From Streptomyces sp. NBC_00510 (GTDB lineage: Bacteria; Actinomycetota; Actinomycetes; Streptomycetales; Streptomycetaceae): 64,000 nt of DNA. Shown here piece by piece: positions 36,434 to 44,989 of this stretch. The stretch lies in NCBI GenBank assembly GCA_036013505.1, contig CP107851.1, positions 2,108,001 through 2,172,000 on the forward strand, given 5' to 3'. The number at the start of each line of letters is the position of its first letter. Position 1 is the first letter of the stretch. A program made the translations under genes and the position numbers. The notes beneath the pieces are model-generated. The model made no database searches. It saw only the letters and a program-made list of their open reading frames with translations, and was not told the origin of the DNA.

Positions 36434-37651
36434 TCATCCGAGCGACTTCCACCGGGGGTCGGTCGCCGCCTTCACGAGGGCGTCCATGCCGAGGGCGGGC
36501 GTGGTGCGCGTGGGAGGCCGGTGGTAGCCACCGGAGTTGAGTTCCGAGATGACGACCCGCAGTCCGTCGGGCCGCAGGGTGTCGGCGGTCCACTGCTGGA
36601 TCCCGGCCCCGCCCTTGTCCCCCGCCCCTTGAGTGGTCTGCACCTTGGTGCCGTCGGGCAGGGTCTGGGGGTCGGAGAACTGCAGGTCCCCGAAGTCCTC
36701 CTCGGCCCAGTGCTGGACGTTGACCTCGACGAGCGTGGGCCCGTGGCCGTCGTCCACCGTGAGGTGGGCGTAGCCGTCCTCCCCCACCGGCGCGGTGATC
36801 TTCAGGCCCGCCGGCATGACGGCCTTGAGGCGCTTCAGGATCTCCGTGCCGCTCACCTCGCCGGATCCGGGGCGGGGCGCCCCGGACGAGGCCGAAGGCT
36901 CCGGGAACACGGCGAACAGGCGCTTCCACTCCGTCGCACGCACGAGGGCACCGAGTTGCGCCGCGCTGAGCGGCGGGTCGTCCCGGGTGGTGTGCTCGGA
37001 CTTCTGCTCGGTGGCGTTCCACTCGTCGGCCTCGATCTGGTGGCCCTCACGGGTGGTCAGGACGGCCCGCCAGTTCTTGGGCCCCGTGCGATCGTCCTGG
37101 TACTCCCAGGTCCTGATGACCACCAGCACCGACCCGTCCCGGAGTTCCGTGCGCGTGCAGGTGCTGCCCTCCCTCATGAGCGTGAGGTCGGGGCAACGGG
37201 TGCGCTCCTGGCCGGGCGTGGCGCGACTGAGGGCGACGGCGATCGTCGACGCGCCGTGACCGTCGTCCCAGACGACCTGGGCCCTGGGGACCATGTGCGC
37301 CGAGGGCCGCGTGTCCGTGGCGTGCCCGGCCAGGATCCTGCCCGCGGGGAGCAGGTCCTCGAAGAGGGCGAGCATCTTCCGGTCGGAAGCCGTCTCGGGG
37401 CCCCATCCGAAGTCCGCGATCGTGTCCGTCGTCGCCGGGCCCACGTCCTGGGCGCCGCCGCGGGGGACGACCAGGGCGGCGGTGACCCCCGCGGCCGCCA
37501 CGGCGGCGACGGTGCCGGCGACGGCGGCCGTACGGCGGCGGTGGAGGCTGCGGCCCTGCGCGAGGCCGGCCGCGACGAGTGCGCGGTTGTCGGTGCTGAA
37601 ACTGTCGCCGGTGCTCCGCAGAGCGGCGCCGAGGTCGTCTTCGAAGGGCAT
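36434..37651 (-). CDS. Single-pass membrane protein, likely partner of the adjacent ECF sigma factor
   Basis: A 405-residue protein: a short cytoplasmic N-terminus (MPFEDDLGAALRSTGDSFST), one membrane helix (AVAGTVAAVAAAGVTAALVV, about residues 43-63), and a large extracytoplasmic domain with a likely disulfide (CPDL..STCTRTE). It lies 64 bases downstream of the sigma factor. The topology matches anti-sigma-like proteins of the SigE-type Streptomyces systems, but no zinc HXXXCXXC motif is present, so a direct anti-sigma function is inference. Confidence 0.65.
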   Translation of the reverse strand: MPFEDDLGAALRSTGDSFSTDNRALVAAGLAQGRSLHRRRTAAVAGTVAAVAAAGVTAALVVPRGGAQDVGPATTDTIADFGWGPETASDRKMLALFEDLLPAGRILAGHATDTRPSAHMVPRAQVVWDDGHGASTIAVALSRATPGQERTRCPDLTLMREGSTCTRTELRDGSVLVVIRTWEYQDDRTGPKNWRAVLTTREGHQIEADEWNATEQKSEHTTRDDPPLSAAQLGALVRATEWKRLFAVFPEPSASSGAPRPGSGEVSGTEILKRLKAVMPAGLKITAPVGEDGYAHLTVDDGHGPTLVEVNVQHWAEEDFGDLQFSDPQTLPDGTKVQTTQGAGDKGGAGIQQWTADTLRPDGLRVVISELNSGGYHRPPTRTTPALGMDALVKAATDPRWKSLG

Positions 37652-37715
37652 GGTGAACCACCGTCCGGAGGAGAGGAGAGGTCGTAAGGGGAAGGGGAAG
37701 CCGGTGGGGGGTGAA

Positions 37716-38240
37716 TCAGTGAGAGGAGACGAGTTCCGCGAGGCTGTCGCCGAGCAGTTCGCGGAGCCTGGCGAGGGCACGCACCGACCGGCTGCGCACG
37801 GCGCTCGAACTGACCCGCATCGCGTCGGCGGTCTCCTCGATGCTCCGGTCCTCCCAGTAGCGCAGGACGACGACCGCGCGGTCCTTCGGCGCCAGCCGGG
37901 CGAGCGCGTCCAGGAGGGTCAGTCGCAGCAGGGCCGTGTCGCTGTCGGAGCCGCCGGCGCCCGCGGGCACGTCGGGGAGCTCGCCCGTGGGGGACTCGCC
38001 GCTGCTGCGCCGCCGCCTGTGGCTGAGGAAGGTGCGGACGAGCACGGTCTGGGCGTACCCGGCGGGGTTGCCCACCCGGGACACCCGCCACCAGGTGACG
38101 TACAGCTTGCCGAGGGTCTCCTGCACGAGGTCCTCGGCGAGATGGGTGTCACCGCCGGTGAGCAGGCAGGCCGACCGGAAGAGATGTGCAGCGCGGGTCC
38201 TCGCGAAGTCCAGGAAGTCCTTCGTACGGTCCTCGTGCAT
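37716..38240 (-). CDS. ECF RNA polymerase sigma factor (SigE-family type)
   Basis: A 174-residue sigma factor. Region 2 reads FARTRAAHLFRSACLLTGGDTHLAEDLVQETLGKLY in consecutive helices; region 4 reads LDALARLAPKDRAVVVLRYWEDRSIEETADAMRVSSSAVRSR with the DNA-binding helix-turn-helix. It has the form of the actinobacterial SigE-family group. The membrane protein encoded next is the probable regulator. No upstream ECF-type promoter was confidently found. Confidence 0.9.
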   Translation of the reverse strand: MHEDRTKDFLDFARTRAAHLFRSACLLTGGDTHLAEDLVQETLGKLYVTWWRVSRVGNPAGYAQTVLVRTFLSHRRRRSSGESPTGELPDVPAGAGGSDSDTALLRLTLLDALARLAPKDRAVVVLRYWEDRSIEETADAMRVSSSAVRSRSVRALARLRELLGDSLAELVSSH

Positions 38241-38275
38241 GTCCCACCCCGTCGTCTTTCGGCGTCGCCTTCACC

Positions 38276-39433
38276 TCACTGACGTCGTGAGGGTGGGGAA
38301 ATGTTGCACCCCCACAGCAAGAGCACAGGAACTAGGAGCGGCAGCGCCGCCAGGGCGAACAGCGGCCCCGGCCCGGACCAGTGGGAGCCCAGGGCCCAGC
38401 AGCCGAAGAGCAGGAGCGATCCGGCCTCGGATCCCAGGCCCGCCAGGGAGGTGACCGTCGCACGGGTGCGGTCGGTGATGCGGTCCTGGAGGCGGGCGTC
38501 GGCGGCCGTCGTCGCCCAGTCCAGGAGGCCGAAGGCCACGGCCACCAGTGCCAGGCCGGCCGGATGCGTGCCCGCCGCGCCCGCGGTCAGGCACACCACG
38601 GCGACGGCCGGTGCGAGCGGGGCCCAGCGGGTGCCGCGGCCGGCGAGCCAGCCGCCGACCGTGGCCCCCGCGGTCACCAGGAGCACGAGCAGCGGGACGA
38701 AGGACGGCCGCACGCCCGTCGCCTGCGCGAGCAGCGGGACGTACTCGTCCAGCGCGGTCGCGCCGGCCACCAGGGAGACGACGGCCACCATGCGCCCGGC
38801 GCCGGGGGTGTGCCGGGCCTGGGCGAGGGCCTCGCGCAGCAGCCCGGCGTACGAGGCCGCGCCGCCGTCCTCGTCCGCACCGGCACCGCGTGCGCGGGGC
38901 TCCGGCAGCGCGAGGGCTGCCAGCGCGGTCAGCACGGTCACCGCGACGCTGACCAGCCCGACCGCTCGGTCGCCGCCGGCCGCGAGGAGCGGCCCCGCCA
39001 GCGCGGTCGCGGCCAGGGCCGCCGTGGTGCCCAGGGCCTGCGCCCGGCCGGTGAGGCGGGCGTACGCGTGGGCCGCTCCGACGCGGGTCAGCTCCTCGTG
39101 CACCAGGGCCTGCAGCGCCCCGGACCGCAGCGCGGACCCGGCGCCCCACAGGACGAACCCGGCGGCGAAGGACGCGTAGCACGGCCACAGGGTCCACAGC
39201 GTGAAGCCCGCCCCGGTCAGCAGCGGCGCGACGGTGAGCAGGGCACGCCGGGAGAAGCGGTCGGCCCACACGCCCGAGGGCACCTCGAGCAGGAACGCCG
39301 TGAGGGACCACACGGCGAAGAGCGAGGAGATCCCCGCCTCGGACAGCCCGGCGCCCGCGAAGAGCACCGCGTACACCGGGTAGAGCGGGATCAGGTCCTC
39401 GAGGAAGGCGTAGGCGTAGAGCCTGCGCGCCAG
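38276..39433 (-). CDS. MFS transporter, 5' end uncertain or frameshifted
   Basis: About 385 residues with ten to twelve helices; the MFS loop motif appears as GVWADRFSRRALL. GTG 39376 would start inside the first helix. The frame is open further up and encodes LARRLYAYAFLEDLIPLYPV, the expected first helix, but has no ATG/GTG/TTG before a TGA at 39452-39454; CTG 39433 is the only candidate. In the next frame ATG 39464 reads MATLILT and would join to ESPLARRLYAYAF if one C of the run at 39443-39445 were removed. Substrate unknown. Confidence 0.72.
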   Translation of the reverse strand: MARRLYAYAFLEDLIPLYPVYAVLFAGAGLSEAGISSLFAVWSLTAFLLEVPSGVWADRFSRRALLTVAPLLTGAGFTLWTLWPCYASFAAGFVLWGAGSALRSGALQALVHEELTRVGAAHAYARLTGRAQALGTTAALAATALAGPLLAAGGDRAVGLVSVAVTVLTALAALALPEPRARGAGADEDGGAASYAGLLREALAQARHTPGAGRMVAVVSLVAGATALDEYVPLLAQATGVRPSFVPLLVLLVTAGATVGGWLAGRGTRWAPLAPAVAVVCLTAGAAGTHPAGLALVAVAFGLLDWATTAADARLQDRITDRTRATVTSLAGLGSEAGSLLLFGCWALGSHWSGPGPLFALAALPLLVPVLLLWGCNISPPSRRQ

Positions 39434-39514
39434 TGGGGACTCGGGTGAGGATCAATGTCGCCATGTCATGGGATGAGCGTAGCCGGGTACGAACCGGATG
39501 AGGAGGCGTTTTCC

Positions 39515-39784
39515 ATGCGCATGGGACGGAGCGGGAACGAGCCCCTGCGGGCTCGCAGCGCACTGCGGATGCGGCTCGCACTCGCGGCCTTCGGGCTGGT
39601 CTGGGCGATCGCGGGAACGGTGCTCTTCGCCGACCTGGGGCGTACCGGGTGGGCCGTCTTCTTCGGGGTGCTGGCGCTCGCCGCGGGCACCGACCTGGTG
39701 GTGATCGTCCGGCACATCCGCCAGGGCGCGCACTGGCAGCCGGGTCGCGATGTCCCGCCCTACGAACCGCTCCGCAAACGCTGA
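39515..39784 (+). CDS. DUF6343-family small membrane protein
   Basis: An 89-residue protein with two helices (ALAAFGLVWAIAGTVLFADL and WAVFFGVLALAAGTDLVVIV) between basic ends. The C-terminal VRHIRQGAHWQPGRDVPPYEP pattern is that of the DUF6343 family in Streptomyces. AGGAGG precedes ATG 39515. Function unknown. Confidence 0.8.
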   Translation: MRMGRSGNEPLRARSALRMRLALAAFGLVWAIAGTVLFADLGRTGWAVFFGVLALAAGTDLVVIVRHIRQGAHWQPGRDVPPYEPLRKR

Positions 39785-39816
39785 GCGCACGGCCGGACAC
39801 GCACGGGCAGGCAAAG

Positions 39817-39852
39817 ACCGAGGGCCCGGTGCTGATGCACCGGGCCCTCGGT
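39817..39852 (-). terminator. Strong bidirectional terminator after tRNA-fMet and the DUF6343 gene
   Basis: A perfect 15-bp stem (39817-39831 with 39838-39852) with a six-base CTGATG loop, flanked by A-rich and T-rich ends. It lies five bases past the tRNA 3' end on the minus strand and 33 bases past the convergent DUF6343 stop. Confidence 0.9.
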
Positions 39853-39857
39853 TTCAG

Positions 39858-39931
39858 TAGCGGGGACAGGATTTGAACCTGCGACCTCTGGGTTATGAGC
39901 CCAGCGAGCTACCGAGCTGCTCCACCCCGCG
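39858..39931 (-). tRNA. Initiator tRNA-Met (fMet), anticodon CAT
   Basis: The minus strand folds to a complete cloverleaf of 74 bases without encoded CCA. It shows the initiator features: a mismatched first pair (C1 against A72), and three G-C pairs closing the anticodon stem (GGG/CCC) around loop CTCATAA. The T arm GCAGG-TTCAAAT-CCTGT is regular. A perfect terminator follows. Confidence 0.95.
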
Positions 39932-39946
39932 TCGTTGAACGCAACC

Positions 39947-40336
39947 TTACGGGGTGTCGGCGCCAGGACCAAATCCATTCCCGGTCAGCCACCGCCAGCG
40001 GGGGATCTCGGCCACGACGGTGGCGGCCGCGAGGACCCCGACCAGCACCGCGACCGGGGTGGGCCAGGCCGCCCAGGAGGAGACGACGGCCGCTCCGAGC
40101 TGCAGCAGCACCAGCGCGACGGTCACCGCGCCGGGGACGGGGACGATCACCTGCTCCTTGTCGCCGGGGGTGGCGAACACCGTCGGCAGGCCGACGAGCA
40201 CGACCACCGAGAGCGCGGCGAGCGGCCAGGAGTGCCCGGCCAGGGCCCATGGGGTCGCGACCCAGGCCACGAGCTCGGTGGTGAAGCGGAGGACGGAGGC
40301 GACGCGGCCGTCGGGCGCGGTGGTCCGGGAGGTCAC
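39947..40336 (-). CDS. YrdB-like four-helix membrane protein
   Basis: A 129-residue protein with four helices (ELVAWVATPWALAGH, AALSVVVLVGLPTVFAT, VTVALVLLQLGAAVVSSWAAW, PVAVLVGVLAAATVVAEI). The start ELVAW and central GLPTVFATPGDK resemble the DUF2568/YrdB family. GTG 40336 follows GGGAG. It ends just upstream of the tRNA on the same strand. Function unknown. Confidence 0.75.
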   Translation of the reverse strand: MTSRTTAPDGRVASVLRFTTELVAWVATPWALAGHSWPLAALSVVVLVGLPTVFATPGDKEQVIVPVPGAVTVALVLLQLGAAVVSSWAAWPTPVAVLVGVLAAATVVAEIPRWRWLTGNGFGPGADTP

Positions 40337-40375
40337 GGCGTCACACTCCCACGGACCGGGCGCCCGGTAAATGCG

Positions 40376-40606
40376 TTGCCGGGGCCCCGGCACCGGCGTA
40401 GCTTCTGCTCCGGCCTGCCACCGTCCGATTGGAGAAGGCCGTTGCTCTTCTGAGGTCAGGGACACCGTGTCCGCGGCTCGCCGAACCGGCGTCCGCGCGG
40501 GCCCGTGTGCGACCTCGGCCGTGAGCAGCCGCCTGCGTGCAGCGCCCGCCTTCCGGTGTCCCCGTGTGCCGACCCGTCGTCATTCACGAGCACCCCGGAG
40601 GACCAC
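40376..40606 (+). promoter_or_regulatory. Promoter and 200-base structured leader of the second ABC-F gene
   Basis: TTGCCG (40376-40381), 17 bases, TAGCTT (40399-40404) form a promoter. The leader has GGAGAAGG followed by a tiny TTG-CTC-TTC-TGA frame (40442-40453), and two competing pairings: GGACA-CCG-TGTCC (40460-40472), or the same 5' arm GGGACACCG (40459-40467) with CGGTGTCCC (40554-40562), whose 3' side ends 30 bases before the ribosome site. This would suit attenuation by stalled ribosomes, but is inference. Confidence 0.45.
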
Positions 40607-42220
40607 ATGGGACATCCCACGATCTCCATCACCTGCACCGACCTCTCCTTCGCCTGGCCGGACGGCACTCCCGTCCTGGACGGCTTCCAGCTCGCGGTCG
40701 GCCCCGGCCGCACCGGCCTCATCGGGCTCAACGGCTCGGGGAAGTCCACCCTGTTGCGGCTCTTCGCGGGCGAACTGACGCCCGCCGAAGGGACGGTTCG
40801 TGTCGCCGGCGAGGTCGGCTACCTGCCGCAGGACGTCGTCCTGGACACCGCGCTGCGGGTGGACGAGGCCCTGGGCATCGCGGACGCGCGGGCCGCGCTG
40901 CACGCCGTCGAGGCCGGCGACGTACGCGAGGAGAACTTCGCGGCGGTCGGCGACGACTGGGACGTGGAGGAGCGGGCCCGCGCCGGACTGGACGGCCTCG
41001 GGCTGGGTCACGTCGGCCTCGACCGGGTCGTCGGCGAACTGTCGGGCGGCGAGTGCGTCCTGCTGCGGCTGGCGGCCCTGCTGCTGCGCCGTCCGGACGT
41101 GCTGCTGCTCGACGAGCCGACCAACAACCTGGACCTGGCGGCCAGGCAGCGGCTCCACGAGGCGGTCGCGGCCTGGAACGGCGTGCTGGTGGTCGTCTCG
41201 CACGACCGCGAACTGCTCCGGCACGTGGACCGGATCGCCGAGCTGCGCGACGGCGGGGTCCGCTGGTACGGGGGCGACATCGCCGCCTACGAGGAGGCCC
41301 TGGCCGTCGAGCAGGAGGCCGCCGAGCGCATGCTGCGCGTCGCGGAGTCCGATGTGCGGCGGCAGAAGCGGGAGTTGGCCGACGCCAACGTCAAACTGGC
41401 CCGCCGGGTGCGGTACGGGCAGAAGATGTACGACTCCAAGCGGGAACCGCGCGCCGTGATGAAACTGCGCAAGCGCAGCGCCCAGGTGTCGGCGGGCAAG
41501 CACCGCGTGCTGCACACCGAGCGGCTGGCGGAGGCGAAGGAGCGGCTGGACGAGGCCGTGGAGGCGGTGCGGGACGACGACGAGATCCGCGTCGACCTGC
41601 CGCACACCGCGGTCCCCGCCGGCCGGACCGTGCTGACGCTGCGTTCCCTGCGGACGGCGTACGGGGCACCGGCCGGTGACCTGGAGTTGCGCGGCCCGGA
41701 ACGGATCGCGCTGGTCGGCCGGAACGGCGCAGGGAAGACGACGCTGCTGCGGACGATCACCGGCGAACTGCCACCGGCGGCGGGCGAGGCGCAGACGCAC
41801 GTGCCGCTGCGCTTCCTGCCGCAGCGGCTGGACGTCCTGGACGACGAGCTGTCGGTCGTGGCCAACGTGGCGCGGTTCGCCCCGGAGGCGTCGGGCAACC
41901 GCATCCGCGCGTCGCTGGCCCGCTTCCTGTTCCGCGGGGGACGGGCCGACCAGGCGGCCGGTTCGCTGTCGGGCGGGGAGCGGTTCCGGGCGTCGCTCGC
42001 GGCGCTGATGCTCGCCCAGCCCTCTCCGCAACTGCTGCTGCTCGACGAGCCGACGAACAGCCTGGACATGGCGAGCGTACGGCAGCTGACGACGGCGCTG
42101 GCCTCCTACGAGGGGGCACTGGTCGTGGCGAGCCACGACCTGCCGTTCCTGCGGGGCATCGGCATCACGGGCTGGCTGCGGCTCGACGCCGGCGGGCTCA
42201 CCCGCGTCGAGCCGCTGTGA
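40607..42220 (+). CDS. ABC-F family ATPase, antibiotic-resistance-like
   Basis: A 537-residue twin-ABC protein. Walker A motifs are GLNGSGKST and GRNGAGKTT; signatures LSGGECVLLRL and LSGGERFRASL; Walker B LLDEPTNNLDL and LLDEPTNSLDM. A charged coiled-coil linker (about residues 235-330) holds RYGQKMYDSKREPRAVMKLRKRS. Single genes of this kind in Streptomyces often give macrolide or lincosamide protection by acting on the ribosome. ATG 40607 with GGAGGA is the start; an in-frame extension to 40505 is the leader, not protein. Confidence 0.92.
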   Translation: MGHPTISITCTDLSFAWPDGTPVLDGFQLAVGPGRTGLIGLNGSGKSTLLRLFAGELTPAEGTVRVAGEVGYLPQDVVLDTALRVDEALGIADARAALHAVEAGDVREENFAAVGDDWDVEERARAGLDGLGLGHVGLDRVVGELSGGECVLLRLAALLLRRPDVLLLDEPTNNLDLAARQRLHEAVAAWNGVLVVVSHDRELLRHVDRIAELRDGGVRWYGGDIAAYEEALAVEQEAAERMLRVAESDVRRQKRELADANVKLARRVRYGQKMYDSKREPRAVMKLRKRSAQVSAGKHRVLHTERLAEAKERLDEAVEAVRDDDEIRVDLPHTAVPAGRTVLTLRSLRTAYGAPAGDLELRGPERIALVGRNGAGKTTLLRTITGELPPAAGEAQTHVPLRFLPQRLDVLDDELSVVANVARFAPEASGNRIRASLARFLFRGGRADQAAGSLSGGERFRASLAALMLAQPSPQLLLLDEPTNSLDMASVRQLTTALASYEGALVVASHDLPFLRGIGITGWLRLDAGGLTRVEPL

Positions 42221-42236
42221 CGGATGCGGCGCCGCT

Positions 42237-42272
42237 CCGGCGGCGGGGCTCCCCCCGGGGCCCCGCCGCCGG
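42237..42272 (+). terminator. Hairpin between convergent ABC-F and secreted-protein genes
   Basis: CCGGCGGCGGGGC (42237-42249) pairs exactly with GCCCCGCCGCCGG (42260-42272). It begins 17 bases after the ABC-F stop and lies before the convergent gene's stop, so it can serve both. Confidence 0.75.
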
Positions 42273-42295
42273 TGTCCGTGGGCCGCGTGGCGGCG

Positions 42296-42922
42296 TCAGC
42301 GGTACAGCTTGTTCACGGCGGTCCGCGTGGTCTTCTTGAAGGCCTTCAGCGGGATCCGGTCGAGGGTTCCCATCTGGCCCCACTCGACGACGGTGACGGT
42401 GCGGCCGTCGCGGCCGATCCCGTAGAGCCGGACGTTGTGCTCGGACTCGGGGGGCGCGACGTGCACGCCGTAGACGTGCGCGCCCTCCTCCACGTCGAGG
42501 GCGCCGAAGTCCTTCCAGTCGGCCTCCGAGCCCGGGTTCTGCTCCAGGAAGCGGCCGACGCAGCCCCGCACGGACGCGCGGAGCTTGGCGGCCAGGTCAC
42601 GCGCCGCCTTGGTGTTCTTGGTCGTGAAGGTGACCTGCTGGGCGTTGGTGTCCAGTTCGGTCCAGAACGAGCGGTGCGAGACGCCCTTGCGGGGCAGGCC
42701 GCGCAGGGCGCAGGCGGTGCCGCCCTCGGGCAGCCCGCCGGTGACCCGGTCGGCGTACCAGGGCGAGAGGGGGTACGGCGGCAGTTCCTTCGGTGTGAGG
42801 AACCTCGGCGCCGCGGTGGGCGCGGCGGCCCCGGCCTCGGCGGAGCCGGCGGCGAGGAGCGAGGTGGCGGCGACCGCGGCCAGCGCGGTCACGGCGGCGC
42901 GGCGGGTGGGTGTGCGGTTCAA
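42296..42922 (-). CDS. Secreted protein of unknown function
   Basis: A 208-residue exported protein: signal peptide RRAAVTALAAVAATSLLAAG with cleavage near SAEAGAA, then a mature domain with two cysteines (TACALRG and VRGCVGRFLE) likely to form a disulfide. The middle and end show alternating strands (VYGVHVAPPESEHNVRLYGIG, TVTVVEWGQMG). I do not recognise a family with confidence. It starts at TTG 42922 behind GGGGGAAG, a rare start codon. Confidence 0.78.
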   Translation of the reverse strand: MNRTPTRRAAVTALAAVAATSLLAAGSAEAGAAAPTAAPRFLTPKELPPYPLSPWYADRVTGGLPEGGTACALRGLPRKGVSHRSFWTELDTNAQQVTFTTKNTKAARDLAAKLRASVRGCVGRFLEQNPGSEADWKDFGALDVEEGAHVYGVHVAPPESEHNVRLYGIGRDGRTVTVVEWGQMGTLDRIPLKAFKKTTRTAVNKLYR

Positions 42923-43130
42923 GGTGCTTCCCCCGTGGTCAGGTCGTGGACGAGGACCGTCGCCGAGCGGCGGCGGTACTGCACCTCAGCCTGCGCGGCG
43001 CCGTCACGACCCGGCAACAGCAGCGGCGGGTTCCGGGACACCGGAACGGTTGCGCGTACCCTGGCCTGGGGAGACGTGAGCGCCCTGGAACGGGCGGCCG
43101 GGACACGGGAAGGCGTCGGGGGCGCGGGAC

Positions 43131-44525
43131 ATGGGTGGTACGGCGGCGGGCAGCGAGCACTTCGCCCGGTATTTACGTGACCTGAAGGACCGTTCGGGGC
43201 TGAGCTACGGGCAGCTGGCGACCCGGCTCCACGTCAGCACGTCGACCCTGCACCGCTATTGCAACGGCGACGCCGTACCAGCCGACTACGCGGTCGTGGA
43301 ACGCCTGGCGCGGTTGTGCGGCGCGGGGCCGGAGGAGCTGGTCGAGCTGCACCGCCGGTGGGTGCTCGCGGACGCCGTCCGGCGGGTCGGCAACCGCGGC
43401 GGCGGCGGTGCGGTGGCCGAGCGCGACGAGAGCCGCAACGGGAGCGGAGACGGGGCAGCCGACCCGCCGGACGGCAGCGACGACGACGCCACCGGTAACG
43501 CCCCCGTCGGAAAGGCGCCTGCGCCCGGCCCCGACTCGGCCCCGCAGGCGCCCGCCGAACTCGACCCCATCGGCACCGTCCCGGCGCCGCGCCCGCGGCG
43601 CTCCTGGCGCCGCCGTCTGTCCCGGCCCGCCGTCGCCGGATCGGTGGCGGCGCTCGTGCTCACCGGCGCCGCGCTGGCGATGACCGACGGCACGGGCGGC
43701 GAGGGTCCGCCGGCCCACGCCGCGTCCTCGCCCTCCGCGCGCCCCGGCGGAGCGGGAGGCACATCCCCCTCGCCGGGTGGGACGGGCACGGTCCCGGCCT
43801 CGCCCGGCGCGTCCCCCTCCGGGCACGCCTCGTCCACGAAGCCGTCGGCGAAGGGCACCGACACCGCTCCGCGCTCCCCCGGAAGCATCACGGCTTCCCA
43901 CGCCCCGGTGCCCGCGCGGCCTCTGGTCTGGAGCGTGCGCTCGCACGTCTGGGAGAACGGCTGCGGTCACGACTACCTCATCGACCGGCCCCCCGCGGAC
44001 GTCCCTCCCCCGCCGGTCTCCCAGGACGCGCGCGCCTGGGCCACCGCCCTCGGCGCCGTGCACGGCGGTACGACCATCGTCGAGGCCACGATCCGGGGGC
44101 GCGGGTCGACGCCGGTGGTGGTGCAGGCCCTGCACATCCGCGTCGTCGAACGCCGCGACCCGCTGCGCTGGTCGTCGTACTCGATGGACAACGGCTGCGG
44201 TGGAGCGCTGACCCCCGCGGAGTACGCGGTTGACCTCGACGCCGCGCGTCCGCAGCCGCGACCGCGGGACGGCTCCGACAGCGAGCACGTCCTTCCCGCG
44301 GTCCGCCTCCCCTACCAGGTCTCCGCACAGGATCCGCTGGTGCTCAGGGTGCACGCCCGCACGGTGCGCTGCGACTGCGACTGGTTCCTCGAACTGGAGT
44401 GGAGCGCCGGCGGCCTGACGGACACGGTCCGCATCGACGACGGCGGGCGCCCCTTCCGCACCAGCGGCGTCAAGGGCCGCCCCGAGTACGGTTACTGGTC
44501 CTCCGGAGGCTGGACCCGCAACTAG
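43131..44525 (+). CDS. Membrane-anchored XRE-type regulator with extracytoplasmic domain
   Basis: A 464-residue modular protein. Residues 1-75 form a helix-turn-helix of XRE type (SGLSYGQLATRLHVSTSTLHRYCNG). An acidic low-complexity linker runs to about 155, a basic stop and one membrane helix (VAGSVAALVLTGAALAM) are near 165-185, then a Ser/Pro/Gly-rich wall-spanning stretch to about 260. The outer C-terminal domain has several cysteines (ENGCGHDY, NGCGGAL, VRCDCDWF). This is a one-protein transmembrane signalling layout common in Streptomyces; the signal is unknown. Confidence 0.82.
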   Translation: MGGTAAGSEHFARYLRDLKDRSGLSYGQLATRLHVSTSTLHRYCNGDAVPADYAVVERLARLCGAGPEELVELHRRWVLADAVRRVGNRGGGGAVAERDESRNGSGDGAADPPDGSDDDATGNAPVGKAPAPGPDSAPQAPAELDPIGTVPAPRPRRSWRRRLSRPAVAGSVAALVLTGAALAMTDGTGGEGPPAHAASSPSARPGGAGGTSPSPGGTGTVPASPGASPSGHASSTKPSAKGTDTAPRSPGSITASHAPVPARPLVWSVRSHVWENGCGHDYLIDRPPADVPPPPVSQDARAWATALGAVHGGTTIVEATIRGRGSTPVVVQALHIRVVERRDPLRWSSYSMDNGCGGALTPAEYAVDLDAARPQPRPRDGSDSEHVLPAVRLPYQVSAQDPLVLRVHARTVRCDCDWFLELEWSAGGLTDTVRIDDGGRPFRTSGVKGRPEYGYWSSGGWTRN

Positions 44526-44594
44526 GCTCCGCGCCGTGTCCCGACGCCCCGTCCCCGTGCCCGTCCCGCGTCCCCCGCTCCGGGACGTGACGAA

Positions 44595-44628
44595 GGGCCC
44601 CCACCCTCCCCGTGCAGGGTGGGGACCC
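44595..44628 (+). terminator. Hairpin after the XRE gene
   Basis: GGGCCCCCACCCT (44595-44607) and AGGGTGGGGACCC (44616-44628) form a 13-base stem with one mismatch and an eight-base loop, followed by a C/T-rich run. It lies between convergent genes. Confidence 0.75.
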
Positions 44629-44663
44629 TCTCCCCCGTTTCCCGTCGGCCGCGTCCCTCGCGG

Positions 44664-44960
44664 TCAGAGGCCGAACGGCCAGATGAGGCCCTTGTTCATG
44701 GTGATGAGCACGACCAGCACCATCAGGTCGGCCGCGCCGAGCACCAGGCCGAGGATCGCCCGGACGGGACGCCGGGTGCCCCGGACGAGCGCGACGCCAC
44801 CGAGGATCAGGGCGAAGGGGCCGAGCACGATGTTGAAGGCCAGCAGGCCGACCAGGCCCAGCACGAACGAGGCGACGGCCATGCCGTCGGAGCCGTCCGA
44901 GCCCGACCGGGCTTCCTTGGCGCGCAGTTCGCGCTCACGGGCGGGTACGTAGGAGTCCAT
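44664..44960 (-). CDS. DUF4190-like small membrane protein
   Basis: A 98-residue protein: charged N-terminus (MDSYVPARERELRAKEARSG), then two helical regions, MAVASFVLGLVGLLAFNIVLGPFALILGGVAL and ILGLVLGAADLMVLVVLITM (given in parts). The GLVG..LGP.ALILG pattern is that of DUF4190-type proteins. It follows the 51-residue membrane protein gene by 29 bases, probably in one transcript. Confidence 0.75.
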   Translation of the reverse strand: MDSYVPARERELRAKEARSGSDGSDGMAVASFVLGLVGLLAFNIVLGPFALILGGVALVRGTRRPVRAILGLVLGAADLMVLVVLITMNKGLIWPFGL

Positions 44961-44989
44961 GGGTGGGTTCCCCCCTGGGAGACGTGGGG

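Noticed and set aside
40505..40606. In-frame N-terminal extension of the second ABC-F protein (starts MCDLGREQ)
   Set aside because: The extension has no similarity to ABC-F N-termini, while ATG 40607 has an excellent GGAGGA site and begins the first ABC strand.
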